A DNA stretch of 64,000 nucleotides from Marinobacter fuscus (GCF_003007675.1 NZ_PXNP01000013.1:62001-126000); one strand, 5' to 3'; counted from the stretch's first letter, positions 28,451 through 38,025 are shown. The notes: generated by a model from the letters alone, not told the origin. Translations and numbers: made by a program.

Positions 28451-29284
28451 TTACTGTTTGTCGGCCAGTTCTTTTGACATTTCGCCCGAGCGATCATAGG
28501 CCGCGGCATAGGCCTTTTTCACCAAGTCGCGCAGACCGCCGTCCTCGAAGGTATGGATGGCCCTTTCCGTCGTGCCCCCGGGCGACATTACATTGCGCTT
28601 GAGCTGGCCTGGATCGTCATCGCTTCTGGCCGCCATTTCGGCGGCACCTGCCATGGTCTGTATGGCCAGGGCCCGGGCAGTCTCAGGCTCGATGCCTGCC
28701 TCGGTGGCGGCTGCTTCAAGTGCTTCCAGCATCAGGAAAAAGTAAGCTGGGCCGCTGCCGGACAGTGCCGTGACGCTGTGCAGAAGGTTTTCATCCTCTA
28801 CCCAGAGTGCGCTGCCGATACTCTGGAACATCGCCTGAACCGCCTCCCGGTGGGCTTGCGATACCTGATTGTTAGCGAAGAGCCCGGCGGCGCCTTTTCC
28901 GACCAGTGAGGGTGTGTTGGGCATTACCCGCACCAGCGGCAGCCCGCCACCCAGCCAGCTATCCAGGGTGTCTGCGGTCAGGCCGGCTGCGATGGATACC
29001 ATCAGCGGGCGGGTGTTCTGCACAACCGGAGCAATGTTTCTACACACCTCGGCCATCACCTGGGGTTTTACCGCCAGCACCACAATGTCGGCCTGTTCGG
29101 CGCAATGACGGTTGTCGGTGGTGACGCTCACGCCGAAACGTTTGCGAACTGACTGAAGGTGGCTGTCATCCGGTGCGCTTACCCAGATATCGCTGGCCTG
29201 ATAACCGTTGTCCAGCATGCCGCCAATTATGCCGCTGGCCATATTGCCGGCGCCGATGAATGAGATGGTGGGTGATCTGCTCAA
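28451..29284 (-). CDS. proC: Pyrroline-5-carboxylate reductase
   Basis: 277 residues. NAD(P) loop ISFIGAGNMASGIIGGMLDN at the start, VVLAVKPQVMAEVC, RVMPNTPSLVGKGAAGLFAN and the family signature near residue 225 (MSPGGTTERAIHTFEDGGLR). Last step of proline synthesis, which also supplies a compatible solute under salt stress. It follows yggS by 62 bases and precedes yggT by 22. Confidence 0.95.
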   Translation of the reverse strand: MSRSPTISFIGAGNMASGIIGGMLDNGYQASDIWVSAPDDSHLQSVRKRFGVSVTTDNRHCAEQADIVVLAVKPQVMAEVCRNIAPVVQNTRPLMVSIAAGLTADTLDSWLGGGLPLVRVMPNTPSLVGKGAAGLFANNQVSQAHREAVQAMFQSIGSALWVEDENLLHSVTALSGSGPAYFFLMLEALEAAATEAGIEPETARALAIQTMAGAAEMAARSDDDPGQLKRNVMSPGGTTERAIHTFEDGGLRDLVKKAYAAAYDRSGEMSKELADKQ

Positions 29285-29346
29285 GGTTCACTCCAGATGA
29301 TCTGCGTTTGAATTCGTAGGGCGGATAATAACAGGAACCTCGCGCC

Positions 29347-30060
29347 TCAGCTTTCGCTGTGTTTCGGCGCTCTGGCCCCAAACAGTGCCGAGCCGACCCG
29401 AACCCAGGTCGCGCCTTCGGCAATGGCCGGTTCGAGATCCCCCGACATGCCCATCGACAATGTATCCAGAGGCCCGGCTGCAGGGAGCGCCTGGCGCAGC
29501 GAGGCCAGTGCTTTTGCCAGTTTGCGGAAGCTCAGCCGGAGGTCGGCTTCTGGCTGATCCGGATCCGGTATGGCCATCAGGCCCCGCAACCGCAAGTTTG
29601 GCAGGCCTTCAATGGCGGCGGCCAGTTGCTCGAGGTCCTCAACGGCGCAGCCGGATTTGCTGTCTTCGTTGTTGATGTTCACCTGGAGGCAGATATCCAG
29701 AGGGCGCATGCCAGTGGGCCGTTGCTCGTTCAGGCGGCTTGCAATCTTGAGCCGGTCGACGCTGTGTACCCAGTCAAAAGCCTCTGCAATCTGCCGGGTT
29801 TTGTTGGACTGGATGGGGCCGATAAAATGCCACTCGATACCCTCAGCGCCCTCCAGCGCCGCCATCTTGTCGAGCGCCTCCTGAAGATAGTTCTCGCCGA
29901 AGGCTGTTTGGCCAGCTTCAATGGCCGTTTTCAGATCGCTGGCCGGCCGGGTCTTGCTAACCGCCAGCAGGCGCACACTGCCTGGCTCCCGGCCTGCGTT
30001 CAATGTTGCTTTTTGTATGCGTCGGGTTACGCTCCCGATGTTGTCTGCTATGCTGCTCAT
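29347..30060 (-). CDS. yggS: YggS/PROSC-family PLP-binding protein
   Basis: 237 residues from the ATG at 30060; the frame is open 62 codons further but that part overlaps the divergent pilT start and is not expected. PLP lysine in VRLLAVSKTRPASDLKTAIE (near residue 36), then FGENYLQEALDKM, WHFIGPIQSNKTRQI and LSMGMSGDLEPAIAEGATWV. It balances pyridoxal phosphate and amino acid pools; loss causes B6 sensitivity. First gene of its operon. Confidence 0.93.
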   Translation of the reverse strand: MSSIADNIGSVTRRIQKATLNAGREPGSVRLLAVSKTRPASDLKTAIEAGQTAFGENYLQEALDKMAALEGAEGIEWHFIGPIQSNKTRQIAEAFDWVHSVDRLKIASRLNEQRPTGMRPLDICLQVNINNEDSKSGCAVEDLEQLAAAIEGLPNLRLRGLMAIPDPDQPEADLRLSFRKLAKALASLRQALPAAGPLDTLSMGMSGDLEPAIAEGATWVRVGSALFGARAPKHSES

Positions 30061-30112
30061 GATGTGAGTTTGCCGCTTCTGGACTAAAAGAAAAAGCCCT
30101 CCGAGGAATCCT

Positions 30113-31147
30113 ATGGATATTACTGAACTGCTTGCCTTTTCGGCGAAACAGGGTGCGTCGGATTTGCACCTGTCTGCCGGTTTGCCCCCGATGATTCGTG
30201 TAGACGGCGACGTGCGCAGGATTAATCTGCCCCCGATGGAGCACAAAGAAGTGCACGGGTTGATCTACGACATCATGAACGACAAGCAGCGTAAGGATTA
30301 CGAAGAATTCCTCGAAACCGACTTCTCGTTCGAAGTGCCCGGTGTTGCCCGTTTCCGGGTTAACGCCTTTAACCAAAACCGGGGTGCCGGTGCGGTTTTC
30401 CGGACCATTCCCTCGAAAGTGCTTACCATGGAAGATCTGGGCATGGGCCAGGTTTTCAAGGACATTGCCTCGGTTCCCCGTGGTCTGGTGCTGGTAACAG
30501 GGCCTACCGGTTCCGGTAAGTCCACGACTCTGGCGGCGATGATGGACTACATCAACGACACTCGATACGAGCATATTCTGACCATCGAAGACCCGATCGA
30601 ATTTGTCCACGAGTCCAAGAAGTGTCTGGTAAACCAGCGGGAAGTACACCGGGATACACTGGGCTTTAACGAAGCCCTGCGTTCGGCCCTGCGGGAAGAC
30701 CCCGACATCATTCTGGTGGGCGAGCTCCGGGATCTTGAAACCATCCGTCTGGCGCTGACCGCTGCGGAAACCGGGCACCTTGTGTTCGGCACCCTGCACA
30801 CCACCTCGGCCGCCAAGACCATTGACCGGGTGGTCGACGTGTTCCCGGCGGAGGAAAAATCCATGGTTCGCTCCATGCTTTCGGAATCCCTGCAGGCGGT
30901 TATTTCCCAGACACTGATGAAAAAGATGGGTGGTGGCCGGATTGCGGCCCACGAGATCATGATCGGCACCGCCGCCATCCGGAACCTGATCCGTGAAGAT
31001 AAGATCGCCCAGATGTACTCGGCGATTCAGACCGGCGGTTCGCTGGGTATGCAAACGCTGGATCAGTGCCTGGAGCGTTTGTTACAGAAGGGGCTGATTT
31101 CCCGGGAAGCGGCGCGTATGAAGGCGAAGATGCCGGATAACTTCTGA
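30113..31147 (+). CDS. pilT: Type IV pilus retraction ATPase PilT
   Basis: 344 residues. N-terminal PAS-like domain (MDITELLAFSAKQGASDLHL), Walker A LVTGPTGSGKSTTLAAMMDY near residue 133, Asp box and Walker B DPDIILVGELRDLETIRLAL near 200, and the AIRNLIRE retraction motif near residue 289. A hexameric cytoplasmic motor that depolymerises PilA during twitching and DNA uptake. Paired with pilU; a structured repeat separates them. Confidence 0.96.
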   Translation: MDITELLAFSAKQGASDLHLSAGLPPMIRVDGDVRRINLPPMEHKEVHGLIYDIMNDKQRKDYEEFLETDFSFEVPGVARFRVNAFNQNRGAGAVFRTIPSKVLTMEDLGMGQVFKDIASVPRGLVLVTGPTGSGKSTTLAAMMDYINDTRYEHILTIEDPIEFVHESKKCLVNQREVHRDTLGFNEALRSALREDPDIILVGELRDLETIRLALTAAETGHLVFGTLHTTSAAKTIDRVVDVFPAEEKSMVRSMLSESLQAVISQTLMKKMGGGRIAAHEIMIGTAAIRNLIREDKIAQMYSAIQTGGSLGMQTLDQCLERLLQKGLISREAARMKAKMPDNF

Positions 31148-31251
31148 GTAATCTGTGCTGGCGTAAGCTGCACAGAATTCTCGGGGATCAAATCCTCGAC
31201 TAGTCTATGAAAGGCTCGGGCGTTACTCCCTGGCCTTGCAGTCAGGTGCGG

Positions 31252-31359
31252 GGCGCTGGGCGTTTGTCCTGCCCGGGACACGCTGTAAATGCGTCCCTGT
31301 ACGCTTGACTGCAGCATCCATGCTGCAGACAGTCCCGGGCAGGACAAACGCCCAGCGCC
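31252..31359. repeat. Three-way-junction interspersed repeat, copy A
   Basis: Outer arms of 28 bp are perfectly complementary (31252-31279 with 31332-31359). Inside lie two smaller hairpins: GCGT/ACGC around 31291-31304 and CTGCAGCAT/ATGCTGCAG at 31309-31328. Conserved elements shared with copy B at 40222 are GACACGCT, CGCTNGACT, TCC loops and AGACNGTNCCGG, while the arm sequences differ. It lies between pilT and pilU. Confidence 0.8.
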
Positions 31360-31409
31360 ATCGAACGTTTTGCAGCGTTTGCTTAAGCAGAGAAAAAATA
31401 GGTAGAACC

Positions 31410-32531
31410 ATGGAATTCGAAAAACTGTTGCGGCTGATGGTCGAAAAGGGTGGCTCAGATCTGTTTATCACCGCAGGTGTGCCGCCGAGCATGAAAGTAA
31501 ACGGGAAAGTGCTGCCGGTTACCAAAAATGCCCTGACGCCGGAGCAGACCCGGGAGCTTGTCTATGGAGCAATGAACGACCGGCAACGCGCCGAATTTGA
31601 CGAGACCCACGAGTGTAACTTTGCCATCAGTGCCCGCGGTATCGGCCGGTTCCGGGTGTCGGCATTTTTCCAGCGTAACCTGTGTGGCATGGTTTTGCGC
31701 AGGATTGAGGTGAAGATTCCGCAGATCGACGATCTGGCGCTGCCGGATATCATCAAAGACCTGGCAATGACCAAGCGTGGCCTGATCATGTTTGTCGGCG
31801 CCACCGGTACCGGTAAGTCCACCTCGCTGGCGGCCATGCTCGGGCACCGGAACCGGAACAGCCGGGGTCATATCATTTCTATTGAAGACCCGATCGAATT
31901 CGTGCACCAGCATCAGGGCTGTATTGTTACCCAGCGCGAAGTGGGTATCGATACCGAGAGTTTTGAAGTCGCTCTGAAAAACACCCTGCGGCAAGCGCCG
32001 GACGTTATTCTGATTGGTGAGGTGCGTACCCGCCAGACCATGGAATACTCCGTGCAGTTTGCGGAAACCGGCCACTTGTGTCTGGCCACCCTGCATGCCA
32101 ACAACGCCAACCAGGCGCTGGATCGGATTATTCAGTTCTTCCCACCCGAGCAGCATAACCAGATCTGGATGGATCTCTCGCTGAACCTTCGCGCCATTGT
32201 TGCCCAACAGCTGGTGCCCACGCCGGACGGAAAAGGGCGCAAAGCCGTTATCGAGGTTCTGATCAATACACCGCTGGTGGCGGATCTGATCCGGAAGGGC
32301 GAGGTGCACAAGCTCAAGGAATTGATGGCCAAGTCCAACGAGTCCGGCATGCAGACTTTCGACCAGGCTCTTTACATGCTGTATTCCGAGGGGTCAATTA
32401 CCTACGAAGATGCGCTGGCTCACGCCGACTCTGCCAACGACTTGCGCCTGATGATCAAGCTGGGAACTGACGCCCAGGGCGCAGATAAGCTGTCCTCGTC
32501 GGTCGACAAGCTCACCATCCAGGACGACTGA
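31410..32531 (+). CDS. pilU: PilT-like ATPase PilU
   Basis: 373 residues from the ATG at 31410. Start MEFEKLLRLMVEKGGSDLFI, Walker A MFVGATGTGKSTSLAAMLGH near residue 135, Walker B APDVILIGEVRTRQTMEYSV near 200 and a longer Ser/Asp-rich tail than PilT. PilU works with PilT to retract pili under load and cannot do so alone. The start lacks a strong ribosome site (GGTAGAACC). The gap of 262 bases to pilT is filled by repeat copy A, which may affect co-transcription. Confidence 0.94.
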   Translation: MEFEKLLRLMVEKGGSDLFITAGVPPSMKVNGKVLPVTKNALTPEQTRELVYGAMNDRQRAEFDETHECNFAISARGIGRFRVSAFFQRNLCGMVLRRIEVKIPQIDDLALPDIIKDLAMTKRGLIMFVGATGTGKSTSLAAMLGHRNRNSRGHIISIEDPIEFVHQHQGCIVTQREVGIDTESFEVALKNTLRQAPDVILIGEVRTRQTMEYSVQFAETGHLCLATLHANNANQALDRIIQFFPPEQHNQIWMDLSLNLRAIVAQQLVPTPDGKGRKAVIEVLINTPLVADLIRKGEVHKLKELMAKSNESGMQTFDQALYMLYSEGSITYEDALAHADSANDLRLMIKLGTDAQGADKLSSSVDKLTIQDD

Positions 32532-32620
32532 TGTTGCCCGTGCCTCACCCCGCTGTTGCGGGGCGGGGTATTATACTAAAGTCGCAATCTGTTAGTTTTG
32601 CGAATCAATAGTTTTGGCAT

Positions 32621-32650
32621 TTGAGGCCTTTGCTATGTGCTGCGTATACT
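32621..32650 (+). promoter_or_regulatory. Candidate sigma70 promoter for fadL
   Basis: TTGAGG and TATACT separated by 18 bases, ending 26 bases before the fadL ATG. The ribosome site AAGGAG lies between. Match to consensus is moderate. Confidence 0.45.
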
Positions 32651-32676
32651 CCGCGCTATTCTAAAAAGGAGATACC

Positions 32677-34137
32677 ATGCACAAGAATTCCAATGCACTC
32701 GTAAAAGCTATCCGACTTGCGTCTCTGGCCGTTATTGCTGTTCCGACAACGGTTTTTGCCGGCGGTTTTTCCCTGAATGAGCAAAGCGCCAGCCAGATGG
32801 GCGTGGCGAATGCGGGGGCTGCCGCAAACCCGGAAAATGCCACCACCGTTCTGTTTAACCCGGCGGGTATGAGCCAGTTGTCTGGTACCAATATTTCTTT
32901 CGGTGCGGCCGTGCTGGATATTGATGCCGAAGCCAAGCGTGCCGAAGCTCGCCGGAACATGCCTGGTGTTAACATTCCTGTTGAAGGCAACACCGGCGGC
33001 GATATTGCCGATCTCGCGGTACTCCCGAATTTCTATCTGACCCATGAAGTCAATGATGCCATTGATGTCGGTTTCGGCATTCATGCGCCCTACGGCCTGG
33101 CAGCCGATTACGACGACAACTTTGTCGGCCGCTACTTTGCTGACAAAACCGAGCTCAAGGCGATTGCCTTCACACCGTCCATTTCCGTGAACAACGGCAA
33201 AGGGCTGTCTATGGGGGTCGGGCTTAACATCATGTATGCGGAAGGGCGCCTGACCAAATATCAGGATATTGCCGGGCGAGTGTATCCTGCCGCCTTCCAG
33301 CAGGCGTTGCAGGGTGGTGCTACCCAGGCACAGGCCGATGCACTGGCCAAACAAGCCGTTGCCGGTATGCAGGATCCCTACGCAGACATTGAAGGCGATG
33401 ATATCGGAGTGACTTTCCGTGTCGGCTTTCTGTATGAGCTGAGCGAGCGCACTCAATTTGCGCTGAGTGCCCAGACGGGAACTGAACTGGAGCTCAAGGG
33501 TGATGCCGAAATCAGTAACTTCCCGGTTCCGTCTCAGCCCGGCATGACCACCACCCTGAATGAGCGTGTTGAAGTGCCCCTGGCTATTCCGGAAGCGGCA
33601 ACCCTTGGTGTGCGCCATCAACTGACCGACGACGTTACCCTTCTGGCCGGTGCCACCTATGCGCGCTGGAGCCGTTTCCAGGAGCTGGATATCTACAGTC
33701 GCGAAAACGGTCAGGGTGCGATTTCCGGCATGGTGGGCGACCCGATCACCCACATTACGGAAAAGTGGAAGAATACCTGGCAGGTGAACGTGGGTGGCAT
33801 CTGGCAGGCGACGCCTGCGTGGGCGTTCAAGGCCGGTTACGCCTGGGATGAGTCGCCGGTCGACAACTACCTGACCGCGCGGATTCCGTCCAGCAACCGC
33901 CACTGGCTGACATTGGGTACCCAGTGGAAAGATGCCCGCAGTGGATGGTCTGTGGATGTGGCGGTTGGCACCCTTCTGTTTACCGATGACCCGAAGTTCA
34001 CCGAGCGCAACTACCAGCATGCCAATCCTGGCCAGGTTGCACCGATCGCGCCGAATGTGGAAGACCCGAGCTACTACTCTGCAGAGTACGATCTCAGTGC
34101 CTGGAGTGCGGCGTTCGAGATCAGCAAGGCGTTCTGA
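32677..34137 (+). CDS. fadL: FadL-family outer membrane long-chain fatty acid transporter
   Basis: 486 residues with a signal peptide (IRLASLAVIAVPTTVFAGGF). The mature N-terminus has the FadL hatch (GFSLNEQSASQMGVANAGAA and the NPAGMS motif), followed by an alternating beta-barrel pattern and a C-terminal aromatic residue (EISKAF). It moves long fatty acids or other hydrophobic compounds across the outer membrane. Fits with the acyl-CoA dehydrogenase at 9224. AAAGGAG precedes the ATG. Confidence 0.93.
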   Translation: MHKNSNALVKAIRLASLAVIAVPTTVFAGGFSLNEQSASQMGVANAGAAANPENATTVLFNPAGMSQLSGTNISFGAAVLDIDAEAKRAEARRNMPGVNIPVEGNTGGDIADLAVLPNFYLTHEVNDAIDVGFGIHAPYGLAADYDDNFVGRYFADKTELKAIAFTPSISVNNGKGLSMGVGLNIMYAEGRLTKYQDIAGRVYPAAFQQALQGGATQAQADALAKQAVAGMQDPYADIEGDDIGVTFRVGFLYELSERTQFALSAQTGTELELKGDAEISNFPVPSQPGMTTTLNERVEVPLAIPEAATLGVRHQLTDDVTLLAGATYARWSRFQELDIYSRENGQGAISGMVGDPITHITEKWKNTWQVNVGGIWQATPAWAFKAGYAWDESPVDNYLTARIPSSNRHWLTLGTQWKDARSGWSVDVAVGTLLFTDDPKFTERNYQHANPGQVAPIAPNVEDPSYYSAEYDLSAWSAAFEISKAF

Positions 34138-34154
34138 TGTCGGCCTGAAGCTAA

Positions 34155-34184
34155 AGCGGGGCCTTTTCAGCCCCGCTCACTTTT
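34155..34184 (+). terminator. Intrinsic terminator of fadL
   Basis: Stem AGCGGGGC/GCCCCGCT with a TTTTCA-type loop, then a short CACTTTT tract, 18 bases past the stop. Confidence 0.7.
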
Positions 34185-34190
34185 GTTCAA

Positions 34191-34220
34191 ACAGCCCCTG
34201 CCAGAGATGTCAGGGGCTGT
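34191..34220. terminator. Hairpin downstream of polA
   Basis: ACAGCCCCTG and CAGGGGCTGT arms with a 10-base loop. It lies 8 bases past the polA stop, with short T tracts on both sides, so it probably ends polA and backs up the fadL terminator. Confidence 0.65.
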
Positions 34221-34227
34221 CTGGTTT

Positions 34228-36948
34228 TCAGTGCGCCTGATCCCAGTTGTCGCCGATACCGGCCTCAACCAGCAGCGGGACATCCAGGCTTGCCGCGGCC
34301 GACATGCGCCGGACGAGCCCTTCCTTTATCTTCTCCACTGCGTCTTCACGCACCTCGATAATCAGTTCATCGTGTACTTGCATGGTCATGCAGGCATCGT
34401 CGGCATGTTCGCTGCGCAGCCAGTGATCCACCTCGATCATGGCCCGCTTGATGATGTCTGCGGCTGTACCCTGCATGGGGGCGTTGATCGCGGTGCGTTC
34501 GGCGGCCTGCTGCAGCTGTTTGTTGCGCGCGTTGATCTCCGGCAGGTAGAGCCGGCGGCCATAAAGAGTTTCTACATAGCCGTCTTCATGGGCCTGTTTG
34601 CGGATGTTGTCCATGTAGTTCAGAACACCTGGATAACGCTCAAAGTAGCGGTCGATGTATTCCTGGGCGGTTTTGCGATCCACGTCCAGCTGTCGGGCCA
34701 GGCCGAAGGCAGACATGCCGTAGATCAGGCCGAAGTTGATCGCCTTGGCGCTGCGCCGCTGGTCGGTGCTCACTTCTTCCAGGGATACCCCGAACACTTC
34801 AGCAGCTGTGGCTTTGTGAATGTCTTCGCCGCGCTCGAAAGCGGTCAGCAGGCCTTTGTCACCCGACAGGTGGGCCATGATCCTCAGCTCGATCTGGGAA
34901 TAGTCTGCGGCCAGCAGCTTGTACCCCTCCGGCGCAATAAACGCCTGGCGGATGCGTCGTCCTTCTTCGGTACGGATCGGGATATTCTGTAAATTAGGCT
35001 CTGAAGACGACAGCCTTCCGGTAGCGGTTACTGCCTGGTGGTAAGACGTATGCACCCGGCCGGTACGATGGTGGATCAGTTCCGGGAGGGTATCGGTATA
35101 GGTGGATTTGAGTTTGCTCAGGCTTCGGTGCTGCACAATCAGATGTGGTAGCTCGTGTTCGTGAGCCAGCTCCTGAAGTACCGGTTCTGCCGTGGAAGGT
35201 GCGCCCTTGGGGGTTTTTTTGATCACCCGCAGGCCGAGTTTGTCGTACAGAATCGCCTGAAGCTGTTTGGTGGAGCCCAGATTGAAGGGCTCTCCGGCAA
35301 CCTCATGGGCTTCTTTCTCAAGCTCTGCCATGCGTTCTGCCAGCTCCTGGCTGTGCTGGCGCAGGGTGCTGGCACTGATCAGGGTGCCCCGCTGTTCCAT
35401 TCTCGACAGCACCGGCACCAGGGGCAGGTCGATGTCCCGGTAGATGGCCTCAAGTTTGCCGGTTTCTTTCAGTCTGGGGCTGAGAGCCTGGTGCAGGCGC
35501 AGGGTAATGTCGGCGTCTTCGGCCGCGTAGGGGCCGGCTTTCTCCAGATCGATCTGGTTGAAGGTCAGTTGCTTTGCCCCTTTACCGGCGATGGACTCGT
35601 AGCTGATGGTTTGCTCATCCAGGTAGAGCCTGGCGAGGCTGTCCATATCATGTCGGGTGGCCACGGAGTTGAGTACGTAGGATTCCACCATGGTGTCCTC
35701 GGCAATACCCTCGAGGTGAATGCCATGGTTGGCCAGTACGTTTTTATCGTATTTGAGGTTCTGGCCGATTTTCTTCTGTTCCGGGTTTTCCAGCAAGGGT
35801 TTCAGCTGGTTCAGTACCTCGCCCCTGTCGAGTTGCTCCGGCGCCCCCATGTAATCGTGCCCCAGCGGCACATAGGCGGCTTTACCCGGCTCAATGGAAA
35901 AGGACACACCGACAATTTCAGCATCCATGTAGCGCAGGCTGGTGGTTTCGGTGTCAAAAGCAAAGCATTCTGCTGATTCCAGGGCTTTAAGCCACTGGTC
36001 GAGCTCCTGTTGACCGGTAATTACCTCGTAGTGCTTTTCCAGTGCAGCGGCTGGCTCAGATGGTTCACTGGAGGTGGGTTCGGTTTCAACGGCTTCCAGC
36101 TCGTTAATCCAGCCGCGGAACTCGTACTCTTTGAACAGCGCCAGCAGGGCCTGATCATCCTGGGTTCGTTCTTGCAGATCCTCCAGACCAAACGCCAGTT
36201 CCACATCCGTTCGAATGGTTGCCAGGTCGCGGCTCAGGGGCAGAGTCTCGAGAGCTTCCCGCAGATATTCGCCGATCTTGCCCTTGATCTCGTCGGCGTG
36301 GGCCATGATGTTGTCAAGATTCTGGTAGCTTTCCAGCCACTTTACTGCGGTTTTCGGGCCGCACTTGTTCACACCGGGAATGTTATCCACCTTGTCGCCG
36401 ACCAGTGCCAGGTAGTCGATAATCTGTTCTGGGGTAACGCCGAACTTTTCAATCACGCCATCCCGATCCATGGCGGTTTCTGTCATGGTATTGATCAGCG
36501 TGACATGATCGCTGACCAGCTGGGCCATGTCCTTGTCGCCGGTGGAGACAACCACATCAATGCCTTTGCTGGTGGCTTCATGGGCGAGTGTGCCGATCAC
36601 ATCGTCGGCTTCCACGTCGGGCACAATCAGAAGTGGCAGGCCCATCGCTTCGACAATCCGATGAATCGGTTCGATCTGAATCGCCAGGTCTTCGGGCATC
36701 GGTGGGCGGTTGGCCTTGTATTCTTCGTACATTTCATGGCGGAAGGTTTTGCCTTTGGCATCAAACACCACCACCGTTTTCGAGCCCGGGTAGTCCTGCT
36801 CCAGGCGCCGAAGCATGCTGATCACACCTTTGATGGCACCGGTAGGATGGTTCTTGCTGGTGGTCAGGGGTGGCAATGCGTGATATGCGCGGAACAGGTA
36901 GGACGATCCGTCTACCAGAACCACAGGCGGGTTGGATTTTTCAGTCAT
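34228..36948 (-). CDS. polA: DNA polymerase I
   Basis: 906 residues from the ATG at 36948 (MTEKSNPPVVLVDGSSYLFR); the frame is open 30 codons further, but the family begins here. 5' nuclease domain (residues 1-300), 3'-5' exonuclease with an intact DxE site (AFDTETTSLRYMD near residue 360), and the polymerase domain with LAADYSQIELRIMAHLSG and the QVHDELIIEV motif near the end. Proofreading therefore looks intact. Role in Okazaki fragment processing and excision repair. Confidence 0.97.
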   Translation of the reverse strand: MTEKSNPPVVLVDGSSYLFRAYHALPPLTTSKNHPTGAIKGVISMLRRLEQDYPGSKTVVVFDAKGKTFRHEMYEEYKANRPPMPEDLAIQIEPIHRIVEAMGLPLLIVPDVEADDVIGTLAHEATSKGIDVVVSTGDKDMAQLVSDHVTLINTMTETAMDRDGVIEKFGVTPEQIIDYLALVGDKVDNIPGVNKCGPKTAVKWLESYQNLDNIMAHADEIKGKIGEYLREALETLPLSRDLATIRTDVELAFGLEDLQERTQDDQALLALFKEYEFRGWINELEAVETEPTSSEPSEPAAALEKHYEVITGQQELDQWLKALESAECFAFDTETTSLRYMDAEIVGVSFSIEPGKAAYVPLGHDYMGAPEQLDRGEVLNQLKPLLENPEQKKIGQNLKYDKNVLANHGIHLEGIAEDTMVESYVLNSVATRHDMDSLARLYLDEQTISYESIAGKGAKQLTFNQIDLEKAGPYAAEDADITLRLHQALSPRLKETGKLEAIYRDIDLPLVPVLSRMEQRGTLISASTLRQHSQELAERMAELEKEAHEVAGEPFNLGSTKQLQAILYDKLGLRVIKKTPKGAPSTAEPVLQELAHEHELPHLIVQHRSLSKLKSTYTDTLPELIHHRTGRVHTSYHQAVTATGRLSSSEPNLQNIPIRTEEGRRIRQAFIAPEGYKLLAADYSQIELRIMAHLSGDKGLLTAFERGEDIHKATAAEVFGVSLEEVSTDQRRSAKAINFGLIYGMSAFGLARQLDVDRKTAQEYIDRYFERYPGVLNYMDNIRKQAHEDGYVETLYGRRLYLPEINARNKQLQQAAERTAINAPMQGTAADIIKRAMIEVDHWLRSEHADDACMTMQVHDELIIEVREDAVEKIKEGLVRRMSAAASLDVPLLVEAGIGDNWDQAH

Positions 36949-37056
36949 GTCAAAGCAGGTCCGGATTCTGATTGAAGCGTGGGTTGGCTTGTGCAACTCT
37001 GTAGTCAAATGGCCGTCAAGGGGCGGCCAGTCGTTCATGGAAAGGGTATCACGAAA

Positions 37057-37395
37057 ATGAAGCGAATCGCGTGTTCGGCCCTGCTTCTGGGCTGTTTCGG
37101 TGCATCGGCATTGGCACAGGATTCCGGCGCTCTGGATCAGACCCCGGTAGAGACGCCAAAAGAACCGGTGGTTATTTCAGACTATCAGCCACCGGAGGCC
37201 GGGCCGGAAATCGTTATCCGTCCGGGCAAGAACGAAGTGTTTTACGAGTATCGGGTAAACGGGCAGCTGGTGGAGATAAAAGTAGTGCCGGAGGTTGGGC
37301 CCGAATATTACCTGGTTCCTGCCGACGGGGGTGGCTGGCAGCAGGATACTGAGTCTGGCCTGATGGTGCCGAGCTGGGTGCTGTTTCGCTGGTAG
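37057..37395 (+). CDS. DUF2782 periplasmic protein
   Basis: 112 residues from the ATG at 37057. Signal peptide (MKRIACSALLLGCFGASALA) followed by DSGALDQTPVETPKEPVVIS and a compact domain (IVIRPGKNEVFYEYRVNGQL, ending VPSWVLFRW). This matches the DUF2782 group, which is regularly found divergent from polA in gammaproteobacteria. Function unknown. Confidence 0.82.
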   Translation: MKRIACSALLLGCFGASALAQDSGALDQTPVETPKEPVVISDYQPPEAGPEIVIRPGKNEVFYEYRVNGQLVEIKVVPEVGPEYYLVPADGGGWQQDTESGLMVPSWVLFRW

Positions 37396-37528
37396 CGCGA
37401 AAAGTTCGCTGTTGCTCCGCGGTTTAGTATGAACATTCTAATTTTTGGCCGTAATCTCATAATCGAACGTTACAAGGTGCTTGTGTTTTAACCGCAGGCC
37501 ACATGATTCGAAAATCAGGAGACACGCC

Positions 37529-37945
37529 ATGGGCAAGCTGAAAACTTATCAGGAACAACTGCAGGAAATCGTAGAAAAAGGCATCAACAGTGCCGAAGCG
37601 CAGCAGAAAAAGCTGGCTTCCAAGCCTTTCGACTATGCGGAAAAGCTGGAAGCTGAAGCCCGTGAGTACAGCGTGAAAGGCCTGCGCAAGCGCTACAATG
37701 GCTACTCTGAAAACCTGTTCGAGCAACTGCGGACATTGAACACCCGCTTTGGCAGCTTCGCCTCTGACCTGGTGGCCAAGCTGGAGAAGGAAGCCGCTGA
37801 AAGCGCTGACGTTGTTACCGAAGCCGCAGAAGAGGTGGCTGAAGCCGCGCAAGACGCTAAAAAGTCTGTGACCGAGAAGAAGCCTGCAGCGCGCAAGCCT
37901 GCTGCCCGCAAGAGCAGCGCGAAAAAAGCGACAGCATCGGCCTGA
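37529..37945 (+). CDS. Coiled-coil protein with Lys/Ala-rich tail, phasin-like
   Basis: 138 residues from the ATG at 37529 (AGGAGA upstream). The first 90 residues are helical and charged (LKTYQEQLQEIVEKGINSAE, FASDLVAKLEKEAAESADVV), the tail is a histone H1-like repeat (KKPAARKPAARKSSAKKATA). Phasins on polyhydroxyalkanoate granules and AlgP-like DNA-binding proteins show similar layouts, so either granule binding or nucleoid binding is possible. No signal peptide. A terminator follows. Confidence 0.65.
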   Translation: MGKLKTYQEQLQEIVEKGINSAEAQQKKLASKPFDYAEKLEAEAREYSVKGLRKRYNGYSENLFEQLRTLNTRFGSFASDLVAKLEKEAAESADVVTEAAEEVAEAAQDAKKSVTEKKPAARKPAARKSSAKKATASA

Positions 37946-37965
37946 GGCAGGCGAGTACCGTTTAA

Positions 37966-37999
37966 GCACAAAGGGCGTCCAACCGGGCGCCCTTTGTGC
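37966..37999 (+). terminator. Intrinsic terminator
   Basis: A 12-bp perfect stem GCACAAAGGGCG/CGCCCTTTGTGC followed by TTTA, 20 bases past the phasin-like gene. It also faces the end of the DUF4124 gene. Confidence 0.78.
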
Positions 38000-38025
38000 T
38001 TTACGGAGTTTGTTCGGCGAGGATG

